Below the pieces are notes generated by a model, which was not told where the DNA came from, searched no databases, and saw only the letters and a program-made list of their open reading frames with translations. The position numbers and the translations under genes are program-made. From Muribaculaceae bacterium (GTDB lineage Bacteria; Bacteroidota; Bacteroidia; Bacteroidales; Muribaculaceae), in contig JAFYNZ010000037.1 of the NCBI GenBank assembly GCA_017547845.1, positions 1 through 56,227 on the forward strand: a stretch of DNA of 56,227 bases, read 5' to 3'. This document shows, piece by piece, positions 35,480 to 44,160 of this stretch; positions within the stretch are counted from its first letter, which is position 1, and each line of letters starts with the position of its first letter.

Positions 35480-36428
35480 GTGCGAGGCAGGACATACCCC
35501 GACAGGGGTTTGCGTTGTGTATTATTGATATGCCTGAGTGCGAGGTAAGCGATACCCCGGTAGGGGTATTATTTCGATAACCGGTGGTAAGCGAGCGTAG
35601 CGAGTGCCACCATCGGATTGGAAAGCATACGTATCTCTACCCCGACAGGGGTTGTACATAGCGTATTATATGATATGCCTGAGTGTGCGGCAGGATATAC
35701 CCCGACAGGGTTTTGCGTTGTGTATTATTGATATGCGTGAGAGTGCGGCAGGATATACCCCGACAGGGGTATTATTTCGATAACCGGTGGTAAGCGAGCG
35801 TAGCGAGTGCCACCATCGGATAGGCGAGTCAAGGTATCTCTACCCCGATAGGGGTTGTACATAGCGTATTATATGATATGCCTGAGTGTGAGGCAAGAGA
35901 TACCCCGTCAGGGGTTTGCGTTGTGTATTATTGACATGCGTGAGAGTGAGGCAGGACATACCCCGGCAGGGGTTTGCGTTGTGTATTATATGATATGCTG
36001 AGTGCGAGGCAAGCGATACCCCGGTAGGGGTATTATTTCGATAACCGGTGGTAAGCGAGCGCAGCGAGTGCCACCATCGGATAGGCGAGTATAGGTATCC
36101 CTACCCCGATAGGGGTAGTACATAGCGTATTATATGATATGCGTGAGTGTGCGGCATGACATACCTCGACAGGGGTTTGCGTTGTGTATTATTGATATGC
36201 GTGAGAGTGAGGCTGGATATACCCCGACAGGGGTATTATTTCGATAGCCGGTGGTAAGCGAGCGTAGCGAGTGCCACCATCGGATAGGCGAGTATAGGTG
36301 TCTCTACCCCGGTAGGGGTATTATTTCGATAACCGGTGGTAAGCGAGCGTAGCGAGTGCCACCATCGGATAGGCGAGTATAGGTATCCCTACCCCGATAG
36401 GGGTTGTACATAGCGTATTATATGATAT
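35480..36428 (+). repeat. Palindromic repeat array upstream of the transposase (forward units)
   Basis: Five copies of a 36-nt imperfect palindrome (CCGGTGG...GCCACCATCGG) start at 35581, 35784, 36045, 36248 and 36333. Around them are about 14 copies of a 16-nt palindrome of the form TACCCCGACAGGGGTA with variable centre. Conserved linkers include TTATTTCGATAA before the long palindrome and TTGTACATAGCGTATTATA between units. The units are REP-like extragenic palindromes. Confidence 0.85.
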
Positions 36429-36431
36429 ATG

Positions 36432-36463
36432 CTTGTGTATATGCTAAGTTTGCACTATCTTTG
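36432..36463 (+). promoter_or_regulatory. Promoter of the IS200-like transposase
   Basis: CTTG, 20 bp, TATCTTTG (36456-36463). A second -7 box, TAAGTTTG, overlaps at 36445-36452. The first would start transcription at or near the ATG at 36468. Confidence 0.6.
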
Positions 36464-36467
36464 CGAT

Positions 36468-36917
36468 ATGAGTTACACATCCATATTATATCACATAGTT
36501 TTTCGTACAAAACACTCAATTCAGGCAATTGACATTCAGTACGAAAGAGAATTATATGCCTATATATTAGGATATGTCAGAAACACTAATTCCAAACTCA
36601 TTCGCTTAGGTGGTATGCCCGACCACATACATATGCTTGTGGATATACATCCTTCTATCGCAGTAGCAAATTTTGTGCGAGATCTTAAGCGTGAAACGAG
36701 CAAATGGTTGACTGCCAATCAGCATTTCCCATTATTCCAAGGGTGGGGTGACGGATATGCTGCCCTAACTTATTCAGCGAAGGATAAGGATATGATAGTC
36801 AATTATATCAAGAATCAAAAGGAACATCATAAGATAGTATCGTTTGCTGATGAGTTTCGTAATTGGTTGCAGGAGAGTGGTATCGAACTCCCTTATCCCA
36901 ATCATTTGTTAGACTGA
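36468..36917 (+). CDS. IS200/IS605-like Y1 transposase, REP-associated (RAYT) type by context
   Basis: A single-strand DNA transposase of the HUH class, 149 residues. The metal-binding HUH motif is His53 and His55 in MPDHIHMLVDIHP; the catalytic Tyr is Tyr113 in MIVNYIKNQKEHHK. The opening MSYTSILYHIVFRTKH is family typical, which supports ATG 36468 over the upstream start at 36429. The gene lies between arrays of palindromic repeats, as expected for REP-associated transposases that act on the repeats and not on their own element ends. No tnpB is present. All motifs are intact, so it may be active. Confidence 0.92.
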   Translation: MSYTSILYHIVFRTKHSIQAIDIQYERELYAYILGYVRNTNSKLIRLGGMPDHIHMLVDIHPSIAVANFVRDLKRETSKWLTANQHFPLFQGWGDGYAALTYSAKDKDMIVNYIKNQKEHHKIVSFADEFRNWLQESGIELPYPNHLLD

Positions 36918-36930
36918 TGGTGTACTACCC

Positions 36931-37250
36931 GCTTCGGGGTAGTGTGTCGGAGTTGTCATCTGTCCACGGGTGGCACTCGGCTATCGCCTCGCTTACCCGC
37001 GGTTATCGAGGTGCAACCCCTCCGGGGTAGCAGCGACGTGCTTCGGGGTAGTGTGTCGGAGTTGCCATCTGTCCACGGGTGGCACTCGGCTATCGCCTCG
37101 CTTACCCGCGGTTATCGAGGTGCAACCCCTCCGGGGTAGCAGCGCCGTGCTTCGGGGTAGTGTGTCGGAGCGGTCATCCATCCACGGGTGGCACTCGGCT
37201 ATCGCCTCGCTTACCCGCGGTTATCAAGGTGCAACCCCTCCGGTGTAACA
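36931..37250 (-). repeat. Three tandem 109-bp units carrying the palindrome in reverse orientation
   Basis: Units start at 36931, 37040 and 37149 (period exactly 109 bp; the last is slightly incomplete and diverged). Each holds a 39-nt core (36964, 37073, 37182) whose reverse complement is a variant of the 36-nt palindrome upstream of the transposase (same GTAAGCGAG...GAGTGCCACC framework), followed by an AACCCCTCCGGGG segment. Confidence 0.88.
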
Positions 37251-37720
37251 ACGATGCTCTCTCTCGGTCGCATCTCGGGTGGCAAAGGCCCAAAAGGGCT
37301 AACAGGCCCAAAAGGATATGCTGAGTGTGAGGCAGGATATACCCCGAAAGGGGTATTATTTCGATAACCGGTGGTAAACGAGCGTAGCGAGTGCCACCAC
37401 CGGAGGCTAACAGGGCCAAAAGGCAGTCAGGCTAACCAATAGGCAAGCAAAGCCCATCATAGTAGGGGTAGCAGCGACGCTCTCTCTCGGTCGCATCTCG
37501 GGTGGCAAAGGCCTAAAAGGGCTAACAGGCCCAAAAGGCAGTCAGTCCAACCACAAGGCAACCAAGCAAAGCCCATCGTAGTAGGGGTAGCAGCGACGCT
37601 CTCTCTCGGTAATATCTCGGAGGGCAAAGGCCTAAAAGGGCTAACAGGCCCAAAAGGCAGTCAACCCAACCACAAGGCAACGCAAAGCCCATCGTAGTAG
37701 GGGCAGCAGCGACCCTTAAT
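37251..37720 (+). repeat. Third repeat family, about 119-bp period, with one forward palindrome
   Basis: Units begin with GCTCTCTCTCGGT at 37256, 37479 and 37598 and contain GGCAAAGGCC, AAAAGGGCTAACAGGCC, CACAAGGCAACCAAGCAAAGCCC and GGGGTAGCAGCGACG. The first unit is interrupted by a forward-oriented long palindrome (37368-37403) with its short palindrome at about 37350. Further diverged units occur at 39740-39860, 40055-40190 and 40400-40490. Confidence 0.75.
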
Positions 37721-37776
37721 TGGGGGAGTCGTTAAGCATTTTTAATATGTGGTGTTTGCTTTTTTTTGTGCGAATG

Positions 37777-37808
37777 TTTGCATAATCCAAAATTAATTGC
37801 CAAATTTG
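37777..37808 (+). promoter_or_regulatory. Candidate promoter of the secreted protein at 37993
   Basis: TTTG (37777-37780), 20 bp, CAAATTTG, one mismatch from TAnnTTTG. Confidence 0.5.
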
Positions 37809-37992
37809 CACTCGAATACGTGCTGATGTGAAACAAAACCTGTCCGTCGCGTGTTTAAGAAATGAATATGTTTTGCTCAATTTGCCAAAGATTCTAGTTT
37901 GACTTTCTTAGCGATAGAAGCAATCATATCATTATAGAGAGAATGAAAATGAATTAAACTATTTATTATCAATAATTTAAATTATTTTTTTT

Positions 37993-39537
37993 ATGAAGAA
38001 AATTTATCTATTAATCTCTGCAGCTTTGGTTGCTTTGACATCTGTCGCAGCTCCTAAGTTTGCTAATCAGCCAATCGAATTGAATGCTGACGCTGAATTC
38101 CGTGCGGAACAAGTGAAGTATGAAGCTCAAAAGGCTATCGAAAATGGTGAAGTTGCTCCTACTCGTTCTTGGACAGACCCAAATGGTACTGTTTGGAGCG
38201 CATTCATGGTTAACCAAGGTGGTCTCTGGTCAATGGTAGGTGACGGTACTTACACAGTAGAAGATTTCCCGGTATATTGGGTGTCTGTAAACATCACATC
38301 TCTCAAGGAAGACCAAAGCGGTTACAACAACTACTACAGCCTTGACCTTTGCTGGCCTGCTTGCGTATGCTGGTACAGAGATGCAGAAGGCTACCTTGAT
38401 ACACAGGCTGCTTATGATGCTCTTGGCGATGCAATGTGGGATCCAACTCCACTCGAATGGTTCAACGACCAATCTATCTTTACTATGATTGAAGCTGGTT
38501 ACGTTAACTACATCGGTATCCTTCACCCAGACACAGTAGGTACAACTTGTATGTACAATGGTGTTGATGGTTACACATTCACAGACGACACAACTATCTA
38601 TTTCGCAAACTTCGACGCAGAAATCAACTGGTTGGATATCACACTCAACGGTAAGTTGACAGGTAATGGTACTCGCAACGTTGCTATGGCATACTCAGGC
38701 GAAACTACTGTCCTCGGTTTGGTTGTTGGCGCTGAAAACGAAGTAGAAGTTGGTCAAGTTCATATCTTCGACTGTGGTGACATCGACTACGATAGCGAAT
38801 GGGCATTCGTATATGTAGAAGAATTCGAACCAGTACGTCGCTACCAAGTATGCTTCACTTCAACAGACTTCGCATACATGGATCCTGAAACAGGTGAAAT
38901 CTTCAACGACGTTTATGACTCAACTACTACTCCAGAAGGTCCTGGTGCATACGTAAATCCAGAAGGTGAATACTTCTCATTCTGGGGTACTTTCTTCGCT
39001 AAGGAAGGTTCAGAAAAGCCTTATGGTAAGTGGACAGGTCCAGAATGGTGGAAACAAGACCCTGCTGGTAACGTTATCACAGTTCCAGAAGCTTACAAGC
39101 TTATCCTCGGTGGTTACACACTCGACATCTCTAAGCAAGATGGTACTTGGGTAGTTTACGGTGACTTCTACCGTTCACCAGACCAAGACTCTGCTGAAAT
39201 GGTTATCGGTGACAAGAACGTAGGTATGAACTTCACATGGGTTGACCGTTTCGGTGAAAACTGGACAGCTGCTTACAAGGGTGACATCTTCTTCCACAAC
39301 AACCCAGAAGACTTCATCGATTATGTAATGCTCCCAGCTGTAGGTGACGAAGAACTCGTTGGTATCGAAAGCGTAGCTGCTGAAAAGATCAACGTGAAGG
39401 TTGTAGGTAACTCTATCGTAGCTCCAGAAGGTGCTGAAGTTTACAACCTCAATGGTGTTCGCGTAAACGCTAACGAACTTTCTAACGGTCTTTACATCGT
39501 TAAGGTTGGTAAGAACGCTGTTAAGGTAGTTCTCTAA
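37993..39537 (+). CDS. Secreted protein with C-terminal sorting-tail-like domain, function unknown
   Basis: Sec signal (MKKIYLLISAALVALTSVAAP) followed by a beta-rich, acidic, aromatic-rich body of about 420 residues with no motif I recognise. The last 75 residues (VGIESVAAEKINVKVVGNSI... VYNLNGVRVNANELSNGLYIVKVGKNAVKVVL) resemble the C-terminal sorting or Por-secretion-tail type domains common in Bacteroidota exported proteins. Codon use is as strongly biased as in susC/susD, suggesting abundant expression. It lies between two repeat arrays and is followed by a good terminator. Confidence 0.78.
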   Translation: MKKIYLLISAALVALTSVAAPKFANQPIELNADAEFRAEQVKYEAQKAIENGEVAPTRSWTDPNGTVWSAFMVNQGGLWSMVGDGTYTVEDFPVYWVSVNITSLKEDQSGYNNYYSLDLCWPACVCWYRDAEGYLDTQAAYDALGDAMWDPTPLEWFNDQSIFTMIEAGYVNYIGILHPDTVGTTCMYNGVDGYTFTDDTTIYFANFDAEINWLDITLNGKLTGNGTRNVAMAYSGETTVLGLVVGAENEVEVGQVHIFDCGDIDYDSEWAFVYVEEFEPVRRYQVCFTSTDFAYMDPETGEIFNDVYDSTTTPEGPGAYVNPEGEYFSFWGTFFAKEGSEKPYGKWTGPEWWKQDPAGNVITVPEAYKLILGGYTLDISKQDGTWVVYGDFYRSPDQDSAEMVIGDKNVGMNFTWVDRFGENWTAAYKGDIFFHNNPEDFIDYVMLPAVGDEELVGIESVAAEKINVKVVGNSIVAPEGAEVYNLNGVRVNANELSNGLYIVKVGKNAVKVVL

Positions 39538-39567
39538 TCAGAATTAATCACACACGATAATATCGTA

Positions 39568-39596
39568 AAGGTGTCCCACTCGGGGCACCTTTTTTT
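39568..39596 (+). terminator. Intrinsic terminator
   Basis: AGGTGTCCC pairs with GGGGCACCT around a 4-nt loop, followed by a T7 run. Confidence 0.85.
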
Positions 39597-39599
39597 GAT

Positions 39600-40635
39600 G
39601 CCCCCCGCCATACGTATGTATCGATGTATAACCCCTTCGGGGTATTGTGTCGGAGTTGTCATCTGTCCACGGGTGACACTCGGCTGACGCCTCGCTAACC
39701 CGCGGTTATCAAGGTGCAACCCCTCCGGGGTAGCATCGCCGCTCCTCAGTAATATCTCGGGTAGCAAAGGCCCAAAAGGGCTAACAGGGCCAAAAGGCTG
39801 TCACCACAACCCCAAGGTAGCCAAGCAAGCCCCTCGTGGTAGGGGTAGCATCGCCGTGCTTCGGGGTATTGTGTCGGAGTGTGGCGAGAGATGAGGAGCG
39901 ATACCCCAACGGGGTATTATTTCGATAACCGGTGGTAAACGAGCGTAGCGAGTGCCACCACCGGATTGAGGAGCATAAGTATATCTACCCCGATAGGGGT
40001 TGTACATAGCGTATTATATGATATGCCTGAGTGTGCGGCTAAAGATACCCTCCGGGGCAGCAGCGCCGCTCTCTCGGTCGCATCTCAGGTGGCAAAGGCC
40101 TAAAAGGGCTAACAGGGCCAAAAGGCAGTCTGTCCAACCACAAGGCAACCAAGCAAGCCCCTCGTGGCAGGGTAGCATCGCCGTGCTTCGGGGTATTGTG
40201 TCGGAGTTGTCATCTATCCACGGGTGACACTCGGCTGACGCCTCGCTAACCCGCGGTTATCAAGGTGCAACCCCTCCGGGGTAGCATCGCCGCTCCTCGG
40301 GGTATTGTGTCGGAGTGTGGCGAGAGATGGGGAGCGATACCCCAACGGGGTATTATTTCGATAACCGGTGGTAAACGAGCGTAGCGAGTGCCACCATCGG
40401 AGGCTAGCAGGGCCAAAAGGCAGTCAACCCAACCCCAAGGTAGCCAAGCAAGCCCCTCGTAGCAAGGGGTAGCAGCGACGTGCTTCGGGGTAGTGTGTCG
40501 GAGTGTGGCGAGAGATGAGGAGCGATACCCCAACGGGGTATTATTTCGATAACCGGTGGTAAACGAGCGTAGCGAGTGCCACCACCGGATTGAGGAGCAT
40601 AAGTATATCTACCCCGATAGGGGTTGTACATGGTG
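39600..40635. repeat. Mixed-orientation palindromic repeat array
   Basis: Forward long palindromes lie at 39929-39964, 40365-40400 and 40553-40588, each preceded by the short palindrome TACCCCAACGGGGTA. Reverse-orientation cores lie at 39667-39705 and 40218-40256. Units of the third family are interspersed. The array ends with GATAGGGGTTGTACATG just before the corrinoid locus. It fills the gap from the terminator to the riboswitch promoter. Confidence 0.83.
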
Positions 40636-40693
40636 CAGACAGTCTGAATGCATCCGACCGCCGGTTTATCGGCTGATATTTTTATTGTTGAGA

Positions 40694-40725
40694 GTTGGAG
40701 AATTTAAAAAAAATGTCTAACTTTG
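40694..40725 (+). promoter_or_regulatory. Promoter of the corrinoid uptake operon
   Basis: GTTG, 20 bp, TAACTTTG (40718-40725). The expected start falls at the beginning of the riboswitch. Confidence 0.65.
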
Positions 40726-40732
40726 CAACGCA

Positions 40733-40873
40733 ATCGGAATCAAGGGAATCAGGTGAGAATCCTGAACAGAGCCGCTGCTGTAAGCCCACAAGAGGCTGAA
40801 TGATTTCACTGTCACCACTCCAACGACGGGAAGGAACATTCGCTTAAAGCCGGGATAAGTCAGAAAACCTGCC
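40733..40873 (+). promoter_or_regulatory. Cobalamin riboswitch 1
   Basis: Family landmarks are in order: GGGAATCAGGTGAGAATCC, then ACAGAGCCGCTGCTGTAA (the B12-box-like core), CGACGGGAAGG, and AAGTCAGAAAACCTGCC near the 3' end. It lies in the leader of a btuB-like gene, so high cobalamin should reduce expression. Confidence 0.93.
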
Positions 40874-40926
40874 GATTACTACATATTTTGTTGAAGCTTT
40901 CGAGCATTAGAGCTTACAAAAAACAG

Positions 40927-42990
40927 ATGACAGACATTCTAAAGACTACGGCATTGCTGCTATTGGCAATTGCTATCCCTTTCCTATCGTGGGGAGCGAC
41001 TGTCGAGATGATTGCGCCCGACACGATGATGGTCGACCTTGATGAATTTGAGGTCGTAGGCGTTCAACGTCCTTATGCGGAGGTGATTCCATCGCAAAGA
41101 CTATCGGGTGATCAACTTGAGTCGCTCAATTCGCATAGTGTCGCTGACGCTGTGCGCTATTTCTCGGGTGTGCAAATCAAGGACTATGGTGGCGTCGGTG
41201 GCGTGAAAACGGTCGATATTCGCAGCATGGGCACCAACCACATGGGTGTCTTCTACGACGGTATCCAGCTCGGCAATGCTCAGAATGGTCAGATCGACCT
41301 CGGCAAATTTTCGCTCGATAACATTGAGGAAATCTCGATGTACAATGGTCAGAAGAGCGAAATCTTCCAGTCGGCCAAGGACTTCGGCTCTGCCGGCACA
41401 ATCTATCTTCGCACACGCTATCCACGTTTCCCATCGGGCAAACGCTACAACCTCAACCTCACGTTTCGCACCGGTTCGTTCGGTCTGCTCAATCCGTCGG
41501 TGCGTCTGGAGTATCGACTCAGTGAGCGTGTCAGCGCGTCGGTCAATGCCGAATATACAAATGCTCACGGACGCTACAAATTTCGCTATCGCAAGGTGTT
41601 CTCCGACGGCACATTGGCATGGGACACTACAGCAGTGCGTCAGAATGGTGACATCGAGGCACTTCGACTTGAAGCCGGTGTCTTCGGCTATGTCAATGAG
41701 GGCAAGTGGAATGTGAAGGCCTACTACTATGACTCCGAGAAGGGTATCCCGGGTGCTATCGTCAATAATGTGTGGAAGAACTCGCAACGTCAGTGGGACA
41801 GAAACTTCTTCACGCAAGGCAGCTATCAGCAACGACTCTCGGAGCGTTACGAACTGATGGTCAATGCCAAGTATGCACGCGACTATATGCGTTATCTCAA
41901 CCCCGACACGACGCTGATGTATCTCGACAATCAGTTTTGGCAAGATGAGCTGTATATCTCGACTGCCAACAAGTATACTATCCTGCGCGACTGGGACGTC
42001 AACCTCTCGGTGGACTATCAGTGGAACACGCTCGACGCTACGCTGACCAACTTCGCTTGCCCGACGCGTCACTCACTGCTTGCCGCTCTCGCGACAGCTT
42101 ATCGCTGGCAGCGACTCAAGGCTCAGGCAAGTATCCTCGGTACGTTTGTATTCGATCACTCCAAGATAATCAGCGGTAGCGACTACCTCGGCCGCCGCAC
42201 CAACAAGTTCTCAAGGTTCACGCCGGCTGTCTTTGTCTCCTATCAGCCGATAGAGGACAGGGACTTCAATCTGCGTGCGTTCTATAAGCGCATCTTCCGA
42301 ATGCCGACATTCAATGACCTCTATTATACCGACATCGGCAATGCCGACCTGAAGCCGGAGTATGCAACGCAATACAACGTAGGGCTTCAGCATCGTTGGA
42401 ACTTCGATCGCACCATCTTCAAGAGTTTCAACGTGACGGCCGATGCTTACTACAACGAAGTGACCGACAAGATTATCGCTGTGCCTAAGGGTACGGGCCA
42501 ATATCGCTGGATGATGATGAATATCGGTGAGGTGCATATCACAGGCGTCGATGTGACGGCTCAGCTCTCAATGCTCCTGCCTTACGACATCGCCATTAAC
42601 GGTCAACTCAACTACACCTATCAGACGGCGCAAGACTATTCCGACCCGACGGATTGTCTCGATGAGGCCGGCACTTATAAGGGCCAGATTGCCTACATAC
42701 CATGGCATAGCGGCTCGACTATCCTCAACGCTACATGGCGAGGCATCGGTCTGAACTACAGTTTCATCTATGTCGGCGAGCGTTATCACAACTCGTCGAA
42801 CATTCCTGCCAATTACGAACAGCCATGGTACACCCACGACCTTTCGGCCTCTTATGCTTTCAATGTGGGCAAAGTGGGTCTGAAGGCCACGCTTGAGGTC
42901 AACAATCTGCTTAATCAGCAATACGAAGTGATAATGAACTACCCGATGCCGGGCCGTAACTATAAACTAATACTAAAGGTTGATATATGA
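40927..42990 (+). CDS. btuB: BtuB-like TonB-dependent corrinoid receptor
   Basis: Outer-membrane barrel that imports cobalamin or other corrinoids. Signal peptide MTDILKTTALLLLAIAIPFLSWGA (ATG 40927 is preferred over the ORF start at 40888), TonB-box-like segment DLDEFEVVGVQRPY, plug (SVADAVRYFSGVQIKDYGGVGGVKTVDIRSMG), and a 22-strand barrel ending in NYKLILKVDI. The substrate is inferred from the cobalamin riboswitch in its leader and the BtuG-like neighbour. Length 687 is normal. Its stop overlaps the next start by 4 bp. Confidence 0.92.
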   Translation: MTDILKTTALLLLAIAIPFLSWGATVEMIAPDTMMVDLDEFEVVGVQRPYAEVIPSQRLSGDQLESLNSHSVADAVRYFSGVQIKDYGGVGGVKTVDIRSMGTNHMGVFYDGIQLGNAQNGQIDLGKFSLDNIEEISMYNGQKSEIFQSAKDFGSAGTIYLRTRYPRFPSGKRYNLNLTFRTGSFGLLNPSVRLEYRLSERVSASVNAEYTNAHGRYKFRYRKVFSDGTLAWDTTAVRQNGDIEALRLEAGVFGYVNEGKWNVKAYYYDSEKGIPGAIVNNVWKNSQRQWDRNFFTQGSYQQRLSERYELMVNAKYARDYMRYLNPDTTLMYLDNQFWQDELYISTANKYTILRDWDVNLSVDYQWNTLDATLTNFACPTRHSLLAALATAYRWQRLKAQASILGTFVFDHSKIISGSDYLGRRTNKFSRFTPAVFVSYQPIEDRDFNLRAFYKRIFRMPTFNDLYYTDIGNADLKPEYATQYNVGLQHRWNFDRTIFKSFNVTADAYYNEVTDKIIAVPKGTGQYRWMMMNIGEVHITGVDVTAQLSMLLPYDIAINGQLNYTYQTAQDYSDPTDCLDEAGTYKGQIAYIPWHSGSTILNATWRGIGLNYSFIYVGERYHNSSNIPANYEQPWYTHDLSASYAFNVGKVGLKATLEVNNLLNQQYEVIMNYPMPGRNYKLILKVDI

Positions 42991-44141
42991 TGAAATCGAC
43001 TATCAAATACGCGCTGATGCTCATCGCTGCTGTCGCACTCCTCGGCTCATGTCGTGGCGAAGATGTGATTTTTATACCCGAAGAGGTCGAAGTCAGCACC
43101 CCGGAATATACGTCAATCAAAGGTTTTTACCTGCTCAATGAGGGCAATATGGGTAGCAACAAGGCGACACTCGATTACTATGACTATGCCTCAGGTGTCT
43201 ATACTCGCAATATTTATGGCAATGCCAATCCGTCGGTGCCTAAAGAGATGGGCGACGTGGGCAACGACTTGAAGATATATGGTTCGAAGCTTTATGCCGT
43301 CATCAACTGCTCCAACAAGATAGAGGTGATGGATGTCGCTACGACAAAGCGTATCGGCCAGATAGATATCCCCAACTGTCGCTACATTCGCTTCCATGAA
43401 GGCTATGCCTATGTCACATCCTATGCCGGCCCGGTGGAGATACGCCCCGACTACACGCAGAAGGGATTTGTGGCTAAGATAGACACTGCCACACTGCAAG
43501 AGGTAGACCGTTGCATCGTAGGTTTTCAGCCTGATGAGTTGGAAATTGTCGATGGCAAGATATATGTAGCCAACTCAGGCGGATATATGGTGCCTCGCTA
43601 TGAAAATACGGTGTCGGTCATCGACCTTGCGACATTTGCTGAGATAGAACGCATCGCTATCGATATCAATCTGCATCGCGTGCGTTGCGATCGACATGGA
43701 CAACTCTGGGTGTCGTCGCGTGGCGACTACTACGATGAAAACTCGAAGCTGTATTGCTACGACACTCGCAAGAAGCGCATCACTGCCAAGCTCGATGTGC
43801 CGGTGTCGAATATGTGTCTTGACGGCGACTCACTCTATGTCGTCAGCGCACAGTGGAGCTATGTGACAATGAGCAATGAGATAACCAATTGTATAATAGA
43901 TGTCAACAGTCATGAGGTGGTCTGCGACAACTTTATCAAGGACGGCACCGATGCCGAAATCCGTATTCCTTACGGCGTGATGGTCAATCCGATCACCAAA
44001 GACATCTATGTGACAGACGCCAAGAACTATGTCAACCCCGGGTATCTGCATTGTTACGGTGGTGACGGAATACGCAAATGGAGCGTGCGTACGGGCGACA
44101 TACCGGCACACTTCGTCTTTGTCGGTGATGAGAAGCAATAA
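42987..44141 (+). CDS. btuG: BtuG-like surface lipoprotein, DUF5074-type beta-propeller
   Basis: Lipid Cys22 (LLGSCRGEDV) and a seven-blade, YncE-like propeller with repeated pattern such as SKLYAVINCSNKIEVMDVATTKRIGQIDIP, DGKIYVANSGGYMVPRYENTVSVIDLATFAEIERI, and KDIYVTDAKNYVNPGYLHCYG. In gut Bacteroides, BtuG proteins of this type bind cobalamin with extremely high affinity and cap BtuB. The gene overlaps btuB by 4 bp and is under the same riboswitch, which supports the same role here. Confidence 0.85.
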   Translation: MMKSTIKYALMLIAAVALLGSCRGEDVIFIPEEVEVSTPEYTSIKGFYLLNEGNMGSNKATLDYYDYASGVYTRNIYGNANPSVPKEMGDVGNDLKIYGSKLYAVINCSNKIEVMDVATTKRIGQIDIPNCRYIRFHEGYAYVTSYAGPVEIRPDYTQKGFVAKIDTATLQEVDRCIVGFQPDELEIVDGKIYVANSGGYMVPRYENTVSVIDLATFAEIERIAIDINLHRVRCDRHGQLWVSSRGDYYDENSKLYCYDTRKKRITAKLDVPVSNMCLDGDSLYVVSAQWSYVTMSNEITNCIIDVNSHEVVCDNFIKDGTDAEIRIPYGVMVNPITKDIYVTDAKNYVNPGYLHCYGGDGIRKWSVRTGDIPAHFVFVGDEKQ

Positions 44142-44160
44142 ATTTTAACTCTGATTATAT

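Larger units (their letters stand above)
36918..37992. other. Repeat arrays and leader region between transposase and secreted protein
   Basis: The first 800 bp are repeats (listed separately). From about 37725 to 37992 the DNA is AT-rich unique sequence with the promoter at 37777-37808 and a leader of roughly 180 nt. Short ORFs in the repeats are not credible genes. Confidence 0.6.

Noticed and set aside
35480-36428. CRISPR array
   Set aside because: The repeats are themselves palindromes of two sizes, spacing is irregular, the sequences between them are conserved and not unique, and no cas genes are present.
36942-37419. Short ORFs in both strands of the repeat arrays (also 39534-40631)
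   Set aside because: They are translations of GC-rich repeats, overlap each other in several frames and have no start context or conserved domain.
41101-42072. 323-codon ORF antisense to btuB
   Set aside because: It lies wholly inside a clearly real TonB-dependent receptor gene; its composition is that of a reverse-strand shadow.
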